Assembly: GCA_965243185.1 (NCBI GenBank)
Contig: OZ251531.1
Coordinates: 2,046,001 to 2,110,000 of the forward strand
DNA length: 64,000 nt
Reading direction: 5' to 3'
Origin: CBDBCU01 sp965243185
Lineage (GTDB): Bacteria; Chloroflexota; Dehalococcoidia; Lucifugimonadales; UBA3495
A program made the position numbers and the translations under genes. The notes under the pieces are model-generated. The model searched no databases. It was not told the DNA's origin and worked only from the letters and a program-made list of their open reading frames with translations. Shown piece after piece: positions 26,292 through 34,781 of the stretch. Position 1 is the stretch's first letter, and the number at the start of each line of letters is the position of its first letter.

Positions 26292-27512
26292 TTGGATACT
26301 GACAGTTTACCGCCATTATTAACCTTCATCGGGTTCCTGACCCTGTTCGCTTGGCTGTGCTTGGCGGAAAACGCCGGCGGCAACGGCGGGGGGTTGCTGC
26401 GGGAAGGCGCGCCGACCCAACGGGCTAGGTATATCCTCGCTCCCCTTAAATACGCTTGTGTCATTGCCTTGGCCATTGCCGGCTTTTATTTGGCGCAAGA
26501 CCTTCCCGGCTTGACCGGGGGCTACCGGTTAATCCTTGCCCTGGCCCTGCTGGTCGGGCTGACCATTATTCACCGCTTGGCTGCCCTGCTGGCCCAACGC
26601 CGCCCGGCCTTGGCCGCGGCCTGTTCCCGTCCCGCTCTGGCCCTGCTCCGCCGGGGCAACGGACAAGCTAGACGCCCGGCCGCGTCCGACCCGCCCAACG
26701 GCAACGGCAGTGCGGCCGCCCTTGAAACTCCGCCGGAAAACCTCGAAATCACCGAAGCGGAATTGGAAAACCTCGACCACCGCGACCGGGCGATGCTCCG
26801 TTCCATCATCCGCCTCGACGACACCACCGCCCACGAAATAATGATTCCCCGCCTCGATATGGTCGCCCTGGAAGTCAACACCCCCCTCCGGGAAGCCGTG
26901 AACCCCATCATCCAAAGCGGCCACACCCGCATTCCGGTGTACGCGGAATCCATCGACCATATCATCGGCATTGTCCACTCCCTCGAACTTCTCAAACATT
27001 TCTCCAATGCCAACTTGGAGCAGATGACCCTGCGCGAAGTGCAGATACATCCGGCTTATTTCATCCCGGAAAACAAACGGCTCGACGACCTGCTCGAGGA
27101 AATTCAGCAAAAAGCCGTCCAAATGGCTATCGTCGTCGACGAGTACGGCGGCACCGAAGGGCTGATTACTATGGAGGACTTGCTCGAGGAAATCGTTGGG
27201 GAAATTGAGGACGAATTTTCCAGCAGCGAGGAGCCGGAAGTTGCGCCCCAGCTCGACGGTTCCGCTCTGGTCAGCGCCGGCGTTACCACCGATGTAGTCG
27301 AGGAGTTATTCGGTATCCACCTGGACAATGAGGATGCCGACACCATCGGCGGCTATGTCTATACTACCCTGGGCCGAATGCCCGAAATCGGCGACCAGGT
27401 GGAAACCGAGCAGTTGAGCATTGTAATAACGGCGGTACGCGGCCGCCGGATCCAACGCCTGCACCTGCACCCCAAAAACGGGGAAAACGGAAAAGAGACC
27501 GGGACTAGCTAG
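26292..27512 (+). CDS. CorC/HlyC-type CBS-domain membrane protein
   Basis: A 406-residue protein with an N-terminal membrane part (three helices within residues 8-95; shorter than a full DUF21 domain), then LENLDHRDRAMLRSIIRLDDTTAHEIMIPRLDM that leads into two CBS domains (about 175-295) and a C-terminal CorC-HlyC domain (TIGGYVYTTLGRMPEIGD). Family members affect Mg2+/Co2+ efflux, and the old haemolysin label is not reliable. The start is uncertain: a TTG at 26292 is the best available and no clear ribosome site is seen. It lies 22 bases after glmU. Confidence 0.85.
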   Translation: MDTDSLPPLLTFIGFLTLFAWLCLAENAGGNGGGLLREGAPTQRARYILAPLKYACVIALAIAGFYLAQDLPGLTGGYRLILALALLVGLTIIHRLAALLAQRRPALAAACSRPALALLRRGNGQARRPAASDPPNGNGSAAALETPPENLEITEAELENLDHRDRAMLRSIIRLDDTTAHEIMIPRLDMVALEVNTPLREAVNPIIQSGHTRIPVYAESIDHIIGIVHSLELLKHFSNANLEQMTLREVQIHPAYFIPENKRLDDLLEEIQQKAVQMAIVVDEYGGTEGLITMEDLLEEIVGEIEDEFSSSEEPEVAPQLDGSALVSAGVTTDVVEELFGIHLDNEDADTIGGYVYTTLGRMPEIGDQVETEQLSIVITAVRGRRIQRLHLHPKNGENGKETGTS

Positions 27513-27519
27513 TCCCGGT
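27498..27519. terminator. 22-bp perfect palindrome over the corC-like stop codon
   Basis: Arms ACCGGGACTAG and CTAGTCCCGGT meet without a spacer, and the TAG stop (27510-27512) lies within. It could form a tight hairpin or be a protein-binding site. Confidence 0.45.
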
Positions 27520-27545
27520 TGCCGATACACCCCATCAACAACAGC

Positions 27546-27581
27546 AAAACCGGGGCGGGTTAGCAACCCGCCCCAAGTTTT
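27546..27581. terminator. bidirectional rho-independent terminator
   Basis: GGGGCGGGTT (27552-27561), loop AGC, AACCCGCCCC (27565-27574), preceded by AAAAC and followed by AAGTTTT. It ends the glmU/corC-like unit and could also serve the minus-strand genes opposite. Confidence 0.75.
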
Positions 27582-27877
27582 GCCGCTCGCAACATTTGTT
27601 GACAACGGCGTAGAACCGGGACAACAAGTTATCAGCTTTCCTTGGCAACTATCTCCAATAGGTAGTCAGTCTATACCCAAAGACTGGAATCCGGGGCCCG
27701 GCTGATACGAGAGTGGATGGTTCGTCGGTTAGGGCCGCCAAGGAGAATCCGGGGCTATCATATAAAAAACCGTCATTCCCGTACAAATGACGGTGTAAAG
27801 GCCCGGGAATGGCAGTAGCGAGGGCCCGGGAGAGCGGTATAAAGGCCCGGGAATAATGGCGGTAGGCGCGGGCTTGG
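27582..27877. other. non-coding stretch with repeat sequences
   Basis: No gene is supported here. The right half contains the MITE-like repeat described at 27769, plus three copies of a GGCCCGGG-centred sequence at about 27800, 27822 and 27844. The left half shows nothing I can name. Confidence 0.4.
27769..27863. repeat. MITE-like repeat copy (diverged)
   Basis: The left end ACCGTCATTCCCG is identical to the left end of the 58356 element. The right end, read on the other strand, is ACCGCCATTATTCCCG, the same sequence with one change and a 3-base insertion. About 95 bp long. An internal inverted repeat (CCGTCATT with AATGACGG) is also present. No target duplication is visible. Confidence 0.5.
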
Positions 27878-28141
27878 TTAGTTGCGGGCGAGCAGCAGGT
27901 GAAACTCCAGCGGTTCAATGTTGCGCTGCTCCCGAATGGAGGCTACCGAGTATTCAACGCACATCCGGGCAAAGCCGGAGTATTCGTAGATGTTGTAGCC
28001 CACGATGACCCGGGGGATTTCCGGGTCAAGTTCGATTTGCAGTTGATTGGGTTCGTTATGGTCGATTTCCAGGTCAATGGCGCGCTCGGTCAACCGCTCA
28101 ATTTTGGCCTGGAGACGCTGGGCGAATTCGGCGTTTTCCAT
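27878..28141 (-). CDS. conserved-looking small protein of unknown function
   Basis: An 87-residue protein starting MENAEFAQRLQAKIERLTER at ATG 28141 with AGGAGA 14 bases upstream. Longer in-frame starts would read through the repeat at 28195 and are unlikely. The N-terminal third is a charged helix. The rest alternates strands (NQLQIELDPEIPRVIVGYNIYEYSGFARMCVEYSVAS) and ends EPLEFHLLLARN. No domain is recognised. Regular amphipathic structure and a good start support a real gene. Confidence 0.6.
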   Translation of the reverse strand: MENAEFAQRLQAKIERLTERAIDLEIDHNEPNQLQIELDPEIPRVIVGYNIYEYSGFARMCVEYSVASIREQRNIEPLEFHLLLARN

Positions 28142-28194
28142 TTTGGGCGGGTCTCCTGAGTTTAACCGGGATTTACCGGATTTCGGGTTTCTGG

Positions 28195-28214
28195 ATTCCC
28201 GCACAAGCGGGAAT
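28195..28214. repeat. short palindromic repeat related to the MITE ends
   Basis: ATTCCCGC, loop ACAA, GCGGGAAT: the same hairpin core as in the 58356 element. It may be a solo end or a REP-like unit. Confidence 0.5.
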
Positions 28215-28268
28215 GAAGGTATAGTGGCGCGGGTCGGACGGTATGGACTTGGGCCGGAGGCATCCCGG

Positions 28269-28613
28269 CTAGTCCGGGTCGGCCAAGGGGACGGCAAAGG
28301 ATACCCGGTACTGGTCATCAACGCTGCGGGCAATGTGACCATGGCCGGTCACATCCTCCGCCACCAGCACATCTCCCGGATACAGCCGCCGCACGCTCCC
28401 GTCCGCCGTCTCATACTCCGCCGCCCCGGACAGCGCAATCACATACTGCCGCCGCGGCGCCTGGTGGAAATCCTGGAGATACGGCGGCTGCCGGCGGGTC
28501 AAGGTAATGGGGCCGGAGCCAATGTTGTTGATGATGGACTCGAACTGGTCGACGGTCAGGTCTTCGAAGTGAGATTCGCCGTCATCGCCGGCATAGACGC
28601 GTACGATTTGCAT
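28269..28613 (-). CDS. small cupin-domain protein
   Basis: A 114-residue single-domain cupin: RRQYVIALSGAAEYETADGS, RRLYPGDVLVAEDVTGHGH, then RVSFAVPL. The first cupin motif is degenerate (the usual G-H-x-H is replaced by FHQAPRRQYVIALSG), while the second keeps P-G-D and GHGH. It could bind a metal or be a non-catalytic sensor. GGAGG lies about 10 bases before the ATG at 28613. Confidence 0.75.
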   Translation of the reverse strand: MQIVRVYAGDDGESHFEDLTVDQFESIINNIGSGPITLTRRQPPYLQDFHQAPRRQYVIALSGAAEYETADGSVRRLYPGDVLVAEDVTGHGHIARSVDDQYRVSFAVPLADPD

Positions 28614-28814
28614 TGGAGTTGGCCTCCTGCGGGCTAGTTTGGGGCTATGATAGCATAAATGCCATCGGAGTTACACAGTTGGCTAACTGTCCGCAACACC
28701 CGCGCCCCGCTCTAGCCCCGCAAATACGCTCAAACCCTCGGGGGAACGGTCGAAACCGAGGTTACCGAGGTTAGCGTAATGGGTTGGCCGGGCAAGACGG
28801 CCCGGGCCGCCCCA

Positions 28815-30476
28815 TCAGGATGCGGCCCGGTAATGTCCGCCCAACTCGCGCATTGCCCCCTGTTCCCCTTGCGCCGGCCGCGTCCGTTCCGCCGGTTGGT
28901 AGGCCGGCTGGCGCGGCGGCAGGTCAAAGGAGCGTCCGGCCAGCAGGTCGGCAATGGTACGGATTTGCAGTTTCGGAAAGTCCCGCTGCCACAGGTCGGA
29001 GTGGTAGAAACCGCCGGCCGCCGCTTCGGTCAGCATATCCCGAGTTGGCGCTTCGAGGGAGATGAACAAGCCCAGAGCCGCTCTTTCCCGTTCCACTACC
29101 CCGGCCAAGTCGCGGATTTGCGGCGAGGATACCCGGCCGCCTTTGACCTGAATGATAATGCGCTGCGGCGTCCGGCGGGGGCCGTCCACAAAGTAGATTA
29201 CGCCGTCAATGCCCCGGTCGGCGCCGCGCCGCTGCTCGCCTTGCGGCTGGGCTTCGAGCAGGGAGACGGCCCAATACTGGAACTGGTAGGGGTCTTGCGT
29301 CCACAAGGCCCGGGCGCTGCCTACATCCAGGGGTTCGCCGACTATGGCGTAGTCAGCTCCGGGGTCGAGGTTGAAAGAGGTTTTGATGCGGCTTTTCATC
29401 AGGGCGACGGCCAGGTGGGTGATGTCGATGCCCAACCATTGGCGGCCCAGATTTTCGGCGGCGGCTACGGCGGTACCGCAGCCGCAGAAGGGGTCGAGAA
29501 CCACATCGCCCGGATTGCTGCTGGTGGTAATGATGCGTTCGAGCAGGGCTTGCGGCTTCTGGGTGGGGTAGCCCAAGCGTTCCCGGGAGCGGGCCGCCAA
29601 CGGGCGTATATCATCCCAAAAATCCTGCAACGGTACACCCGGCATTTCATCCAGATACCGCTTATACCGAGGCACAGTCCCCGGGCGGGTCTGTACTATC
29701 CGCCCGGCGGCGATAAGCTCCTGCATAGTTTCCTGACTATACCGCCAGTAACGGGTAACACCCATCACTTCATAAGACGGATTCCCTTTTCTGGCTCCGC
29801 CGGGGCCGGTTATATTATCCAAGGTATAACGCCGACCCGTATCCGGATCAATGTATTGATAAAAAGTATCGGCGTATTCCTGGTCGTAGGGCGTGTAAAT
29901 GGGATTCCAGGTCCAACGGTTGCCCTTGGTGTAAAAGAGCAAGTTGTCGTGGATGCGGCCGTGCTGGCGACGCCCTTGCCGGGTATCGCTGTGCGCGCTG
30001 GTTCGTTTCCAAGGAATCTCACTGCGGAAATTTACGGGGCTGAACACCGAATCCAGCAACAGCCGCAGGTAATGCCCGGCTGTCGGGTCGCAGTGCAGGT
30101 ACAAACTGCCGGTCGGTTTCAAGACGCGGCGCAACTCGACCAGCCGCGGCGTCATCATCACCAGATAAGCCAGCATATCGCTGCGGCCCAGAAACTGGCG
30201 AAAGGCGGCCATCATATCCTTGACCGCCGTGGGCGTGTTCGGGTTCAGCAGGATTTCCGACTCGAAAGTGCGTTCCGCCTCCTGCGTCCAGTGCCAGGTG
30301 TCGTTAAAGGCGCGGATTTGGGCCGGGGAATCCTCGCCGGACTTTTCCCGGAACAGGACATTGTAAGAGGCATTGGAGTTAAAGGGCGGGTCGAGATAGA
30401 CCAAGTCCACCGACTGGTCGGCAATATGTTCCCGCATCACTTGCAGGTTGTCGCCGTAGTAGAGGGTGTTGGGCAT
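28815..30476 (-). CDS. DNA adenine methyltransferase fused to a PD-(D/E)XK nuclease domain
   Basis: A 553-residue two-domain protein. The N-terminal half is a beta-class DNA methyltransferase: YGDNLQVM, catalytic motif YLDPPFNSN (DPPF at residues 29-32), VLKPTGSLYLHCDP, RLGYPTQKPQALLERII, and the SAM motif VVLDPFCGCGTAVAAAENLGR after it. The C-terminal part (about 410-500) reads RGIDGVIYFVDG then IIIQVKGGRVSSPQIRDL, an Mrr-like nuclease core with Asp and Q-x-K. So modification and cleavage may sit in one chain. The ATG at 30476 is consistent with homologues starting MPNTLYYGDN. It diverges from leuS. The recognition sequence cannot be read. Confidence 0.88.
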   Translation of the reverse strand: MPNTLYYGDNLQVMREHIADQSVDLVYLDPPFNSNASYNVLFREKSGEDSPAQIRAFNDTWHWTQEAERTFESEILLNPNTPTAVKDMMAAFRQFLGRSDMLAYLVMMTPRLVELRRVLKPTGSLYLHCDPTAGHYLRLLLDSVFSPVNFRSEIPWKRTSAHSDTRQGRRQHGRIHDNLLFYTKGNRWTWNPIYTPYDQEYADTFYQYIDPDTGRRYTLDNITGPGGARKGNPSYEVMGVTRYWRYSQETMQELIAAGRIVQTRPGTVPRYKRYLDEMPGVPLQDFWDDIRPLAARSRERLGYPTQKPQALLERIITTSSNPGDVVLDPFCGCGTAVAAAENLGRQWLGIDITHLAVALMKSRIKTSFNLDPGADYAIVGEPLDVGSARALWTQDPYQFQYWAVSLLEAQPQGEQRRGADRGIDGVIYFVDGPRRTPQRIIIQVKGGRVSSPQIRDLAGVVERERAALGLFISLEAPTRDMLTEAAAGGFYHSDLWQRDFPKLQIRTIADLLAGRSFDLPPRQPAYQPAERTRPAQGEQGAMRELGGHYRAAS

Positions 30477-30614
30477 CAGGAACGCCTCGACGGTGGGGTT
30501 TGGCTTAGTCCGGCAGCATTGTAACACTTTTCCGGCGGGTTTGCCCTTGCCCCGCGGCCGGGCGGTTTGTGCTAATATAGGGGGAAATGCCTGCGGGTTT
30601 GAGGTGAACGGATT

Positions 30615-33092
30615 ATGACTACGCCGCCCCGGCCGGTGGAACTGCGGTTCGACCCGGTGGAAATTGACCGCAAGTGGCAGGAACGCTGGGCTCAGGATGA
30701 CCTGTATCGGGTGCCGGAGGACAATGGCCGGCCAAAGTGGTATGACCTGACGATGTACCCGTATCCTTCCGGCGACCTGCATATCGGCCATTGGTATGCG
30801 ATGGCGCCCTCCGACTGCCACGCCCGCTTTCGGCGGATGCAGGGCTACAATGTGCTGCATCCCATCGGCTTTGACGCCTTTGGCCTGCCGGCGGAAAACG
30901 CCGCCATCAGCCGGGGCATTCACCCCTATACCTGGACCATGAGCAACATCGAGAATATGCGGGGGCAGCTCCGTTCCATCGGGGCGATTTATGACTGGAA
31001 CCGGGAGCTGATTTGCTGCCTGCCCGAATACTATCGGTGGAATCAGTGGTTCTTTCTGAAGTTTTACGAGCAGGGGCTGGCTTACCGAGCCAATGCCCCG
31101 GTAGTCTGGTGTCCCTCCTGCCAAACGGTGCTGGCTAACGAGCAGGTGGTCAACGGCGGCTGTGAACGCTGCGGCGCGGTAGTTACCCGGCGGGATTTGG
31201 AGCAGTGGTTTCTGAAAATCACCGACTACGCCGATGAACTCCTGGACTTTTCCACGCTGGTGGAATGGCCGGAGAAAATCCTGATGATGCAGCGCAACTG
31301 GGTAGGGCGCAGCCAGGGCGTCGAGGTCAGCTTTGACCTTGCCCATAATCAGGTGGGCGTCGACGAAATCCGCACCTTTACCACCCGCATTGACACCATC
31401 TTTGGCGTAACTTTCCTGGTACTGGCCCCGGAGCATCCCTTGGTGCCGGCCTTGACTGCCGAGGGGCAACGGGCGGCCGTCGATGAATATGTCAGCCAAG
31501 CCCGGCGGACTTCGGAAATTGAGCGGATGTCCACGGAGAAGGAAAAAACCGGGGTACCGCTGGGTTCCTACGCCGTCAACCGGCTGAACGGGGAGCGGAT
31601 TCCCATTTTCACCGCCGACTATGTGCTGACTACCTACGGCACCGGCGCAGTTATGGGCGTGCCGGCCCACGACGACCGGGACTTGGCCTTTGCCCGCAAG
31701 TACGGTCTGCCGGTACGCACGGTGATTGCGCCGATCGAGTGGGATGGCAGCGCACCGGCGGCGGCGTACTTGGGCGAAGGCTTTATGACCAACTCCGGCA
31801 AGTATGACGGGATGACCGATGATGAGGGCAAGGCGGCTATTGCCGACGACATTGAAAAGAACGGCTGGGGCCGGCGGGCAACTTCTTACCGGCTGCGGGA
31901 TTGGCTGATTTCCCGGCAACGGTATTGGGGGACGCCCATTCCGATGATTTACTGCGACCGCTGCGGCATTGTGCCGGTGCCGGAACAGGATTTGCCGGTG
32001 CTGCTGCCGGAGGATGCAGAGTTCAAGCCGACCGGCGAGTCGCCGCTGACCAGTCATCCGGCTTTTCTCAATGTGGACTGTCCCCAATGCGGCGGGCCGG
32101 CCCGGCGGGAAACGGACACGATGGACACTTTTATCGATTCGTCCTGGTACCTGCTGCGCTATGTCAGCCCCAAGTACGACGGCGGCCCCTTTGACCCGGA
32201 GCTGCTGAAAAAGTGGCTGCCGGTGGATCAATACACCGGGGGCGCGGAACACGCCGTGCTGCATCTGCTCTATTCCCGCTTTTTCATCAAAGCGATGCGG
32301 GATATGGGGCTGGTGGATTTTGACGAACCCTTTTTGCGCCTGTTCAATCAAGGGGTAATTCTGGGCGCCGACCACGAAAAGATGAGCAAGAGCCGGGGCA
32401 ATGTGGTCAACCCGGATGATGTTGTGGGACTGATGGGCGCCGACGCGGTGCGCTGTTTCCTGATGTTCATTGGCCCTTGGGACCAGGGCGGCCCCTGGAG
32501 CGATGTGGGGATTAACGGCGTGGCGCGGTGGCTTAACCGGGTCTGGGGGCTGCTGGAGCGGAATCCGCAAGACTTGCCGGCCGCGGCCGCCGACCCGCAA
32601 GCGGTGCGGGATACCCTGCGGATTCTGCATCAGACGGTCCGCAAGTGCTACCACGACCTGGACAAGTTCAAGTTCAACACCGCCATCGCCGCATTGATGG
32701 AACTGGCAAATCACTTGAGCAAGGTGTGGGCCGAGGGCAGCGTTGACCCGGCGACCTGGCGGGAGTGCGTCGCGAAGTTTCTGCTGATTTTGGCCCCCAT
32801 TGCGCCGCATATCGCTGAGGAATTGTGGGAACGGGCCGGCCATCCCTACAGCATCCATCAGCAGCGGTTCCCGGAGTGGGACGATGCCCTGGCGGCCGCC
32901 GACACCATAACCCTGGTAGTGCAGGTCAACGGGCGGGTGCGGGACCGGATTGAGGCCCCGGCGGATATTGACGAGCCGGCAGCCCGGGAGCTGGCCTTGT
33001 CCAGCGTCAAGGTGCAGCCTTATACCGAGGGCAAGACGGTTAACAAGGCTATCTATGTCCCCGGCCGCTTGGTTAATGTAGTAGTCGGCTAG
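30615..33092 (+). CDS. leuS: leucyl-tRNA synthetase
   Basis: An 825-residue class I synthetase. HIGH is at residues 56-59 within YPYPSGDLHIGHWYAM, KMSKS at about 589-593 (DHEKMSKSRGNVVNPDD), and the editing insertion contains the TTYGTGAVMGVPAHDDRD signature. It attaches leucine to tRNA-Leu, one of which is encoded at 62356. The ATG 30615 follows a GAGGTG site. A TAATAT -10-like box at 30573 has a TTGCCC 20 bases upstream, so the promoter is imperfect. The downstream cobalamin operon starts 63 bases after the stop, with its own promoter. Confidence 0.97.
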   Translation: MTTPPRPVELRFDPVEIDRKWQERWAQDDLYRVPEDNGRPKWYDLTMYPYPSGDLHIGHWYAMAPSDCHARFRRMQGYNVLHPIGFDAFGLPAENAAISRGIHPYTWTMSNIENMRGQLRSIGAIYDWNRELICCLPEYYRWNQWFFLKFYEQGLAYRANAPVVWCPSCQTVLANEQVVNGGCERCGAVVTRRDLEQWFLKITDYADELLDFSTLVEWPEKILMMQRNWVGRSQGVEVSFDLAHNQVGVDEIRTFTTRIDTIFGVTFLVLAPEHPLVPALTAEGQRAAVDEYVSQARRTSEIERMSTEKEKTGVPLGSYAVNRLNGERIPIFTADYVLTTYGTGAVMGVPAHDDRDLAFARKYGLPVRTVIAPIEWDGSAPAAAYLGEGFMTNSGKYDGMTDDEGKAAIADDIEKNGWGRRATSYRLRDWLISRQRYWGTPIPMIYCDRCGIVPVPEQDLPVLLPEDAEFKPTGESPLTSHPAFLNVDCPQCGGPARRETDTMDTFIDSSWYLLRYVSPKYDGGPFDPELLKKWLPVDQYTGGAEHAVLHLLYSRFFIKAMRDMGLVDFDEPFLRLFNQGVILGADHEKMSKSRGNVVNPDDVVGLMGADAVRCFLMFIGPWDQGGPWSDVGINGVARWLNRVWGLLERNPQDLPAAAADPQAVRDTLRILHQTVRKCYHDLDKFKFNTAIAALMELANHLSKVWAEGSVDPATWRECVAKFLLILAPIAPHIAEELWERAGHPYSIHQQRFPEWDDALAAADTITLVVQVNGRVRDRIEAPADIDEPAARELALSSVKVQPYTEGKTVNKAIYVPGRLVNVVVG

Positions 33093-33120
33093 TAGCGGCA
33101 TCGCGGCCGCCAACGCCGAT

Positions 33121-33149
33121 TTGCCCAATCCTGCTTTGGCGGTTACAAT
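33121..33149 (+). promoter_or_regulatory. promoter of the cobalamin operon, probably leaderless
   Basis: TTGCCC (33121-33126), 17-base spacer, TACAAT (33144-33149). The ATG of cbiC starts only 6 bases after the -10 box, where transcription itself should begin, and no ribosome site precedes it. Confidence 0.65.
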
Positions 33150-33155
33150 AGCCCT

Positions 33156-33815
33156 ATGTCGCTGGTTGAAAAATACGCCCTGTTGCCCGAGGCCATTGAC
33201 CGGGAAAGCCTGAAAATGGTTCAGGCAGACTTACCCCCGGGGTTGAACTTGCCGACCCGGGAGCATTACACCCTTTGCCGCATTGTGCGCGCTGAGGGCG
33301 ACCCGGCTATCGCCCCGGCGGTGAAGTTCAGCCCGGACGCCTTGGCGCAGGGCATTGCGGCCCTGCAAGCCGGCGCCGCAGTAATTACCGATGTCCGAAT
33401 GGTGGAAATGGGTATATCCAAAGCTCTACTGAGCCGCCGCGGCGTAACTACCCGCTGCTTGATTGATGTTCCGGCAGTAGCGGCCCGGGCGCAACAGGAA
33501 AATACCACCCGCTCCGTCGCCGCCATCCGCGAACTAGCCCCCCACAGCAACGGCGCGGTAGTGGCTATCGGTAATGCCCCCACCGCGCTGCTGGCTCTAC
33601 TCGATTTAATAGATGATGGAGCGGTAATCCCGGCGCTGATTATCGGTATGCCGGTGGGCTTTGTCGCCTGCGCCGAATCCAAAGACGAACTGACCCGCCG
33701 CGCCATCCCTTACATCACCATCCTGGGCCGGCGGGGCGGCAGTTCCGCCGCCGCCGCCACAGTCAACGCTTTGCTCGAACTGTCTGGAGAAACAGCCGCA
33801 CCGGAGGCTCAGTGA
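33156..33815 (+). CDS. cbiC: cobalt-precorrin-8 methylmutase
   Basis: A 219-residue CbiC/CobH. It moves a methyl group from C-11 to C-12, forming (cobyrinate/hydrogenobyrinate) the corrin ring. Family features: RIVRAEGDPAIAPAVKFSP, AVITDVRMVEMGISK, CLIDVPAVAARA, TRSVAAIRELAPHSNGAVVAIGNAPTALLALL, and GMPVGFVACAESKDELTRR, which corresponds to the conserved G-x-P-V-G-F-V-x-A-x-E-S-K. First gene of the cobalamin run. Its stop overlaps the GTG of cbiX by four bases. Confidence 0.93.
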   Translation: MSLVEKYALLPEAIDRESLKMVQADLPPGLNLPTREHYTLCRIVRAEGDPAIAPAVKFSPDALAQGIAALQAGAAVITDVRMVEMGISKALLSRRGVTTRCLIDVPAVAARAQQENTTRSVAAIRELAPHSNGAVVAIGNAPTALLALLDLIDDGAVIPALIIGMPVGFVACAESKDELTRRAIPYITILGRRGGSSAAAATVNALLELSGETAAPEAQ

Positions 33816-34771
33816 GCGCACTTAATCCGCCAACCAGCCAACCGGCCGCCCCGCCGGTCGCCGCCGCAACTGCGGCCACGACTTGGGGCGTCATCCTCTT
33901 GGGTCACGGTAGCCAGCGCGGCGCCAGCCCTCGGGAATGTTCCTGCGCTTGGCGGATGGCCGCCGCTGCCGGCCCGGAATCCCCGGACTGGCCGGCGTGG
34001 TGCCGCCATTGCCCCAGCACTCCCCAAGGCTTGGGGGAAATCGCCCGCCGCTTGCCGGCCGCTTTGGAATCCCCGGCTACTGCGGAGCGGCCGCCGGTGC
34101 TGCTTTCCTGTCTGGAGTTCATTGAACCCCATCCGGAGGAAGCGGTGCGCTTGCTGTCGGCGCAGGGCGTGGGCAATGTAGTAGTAATGCCTTATCTGCT
34201 GGGCAATGGCAAGCACGCTACCATTGAAATGGATGAAATGCTGGACGAAGTGCGCGCCCGGCTCCCCAAAGTTCAACTCCATCTGGCTGACGGCTTGGGG
34301 GCTGATGCCCGTATCGCTGACTTGGTAGTGGAGCGTATCGGCGATTTGGGCACCGCCGCCCCGTTGCCTGCTCCCGGCCGGAAGGTCGGCATCCTGTTGG
34401 TCAAAGCCGGCACCCGTACCCAATACGATGATTGCCAGTGGCTTGCCGAGTTGGGGCGGATGGTGGAAAACCGCCTCGGTACGGGCTATGCTGTGGATGT
34501 AGCCCAATCCCACTACGGCGACCCCACTATGGAATTCGCCGCCGCCCGGCTAGTCGCGGAGCGGGGCGTATCCGCTATAATCGGTGTGCCGTATATCTTT
34601 TTCCCCGGACTGATTTTAACCCGCAATGTGCTGGGGACGATGGACAAGCTCCAAACCCAATACCCCGGCGTAACTATGGCCGTTGCGCCGCCCTTGGGCG
34701 TCGACGACCGCCTCGTCGCTGTCGCCGCCGACCGCATCCGGGAAATCCAAAACCGGGCCGCCCGCTCCTGA
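33812..34771 (+). CDS. cbiX: sirohydrochlorin cobaltochelatase, long CbiX with a cysteine-rich insertion
   Basis: A 319-residue chelatase that would insert cobalt into sirohydrochlorin, the entry step of the cobalt-early pathway. The two-domain form is seen: WGVILLGHGSQRG with the metal-ligand His near residue 32, VVVMPYLLGNGKH, then the second half VGILLVKAGTRTQ, VAQSHYGDPTMEFA and IIGVPYIFFPGLI. Unusually, the first domain carries an insertion with CSC (Cys43, Cys45) and WCRHC (Cys64, Cys67), a candidate metal or Fe-S site. GTG start overlaps the cbiC stop. Confidence 0.88.
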   Translation: MSALNPPTSQPAAPPVAAATAATTWGVILLGHGSQRGASPRECSCAWRMAAAAGPESPDWPAWCRHCPSTPQGLGEIARRLPAALESPATAERPPVLLSCLEFIEPHPEEAVRLLSAQGVGNVVVMPYLLGNGKHATIEMDEMLDEVRARLPKVQLHLADGLGADARIADLVVERIGDLGTAAPLPAPGRKVGILLVKAGTRTQYDDCQWLAELGRMVENRLGTGYAVDVAQSHYGDPTMEFAAARLVAERGVSAIIGVPYIFFPGLILTRNVLGTMDKLQTQYPGVTMAVAPPLGVDDRLVAVAADRIREIQNRAARS

Positions 34772-34781
34772 GGCCAAACTT

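Noticed and set aside
27774..27860. Possible CRISPR-like repeats (GGCCCGGG-centred sequences)
   Set aside because: Only three very short units with unequal spacing and no spacer pattern. They fit the inside of a MITE-like repeat better.
28815..33128. A 1437-residue minus-strand open frame extending the methyltransferase-nuclease fusion upstream across leuS
   Set aside because: The extension lies antisense to leuS and reads His/Pro/Gly-rich low-complexity sequence with no motif. The methyltransferase starts at ATG 30476.
33093..33155. A cobalamin riboswitch before cbiC
   Set aside because: Only 63 bases separate leuS and cbiC, too short for the element, and no B12-box-like sequence is seen.
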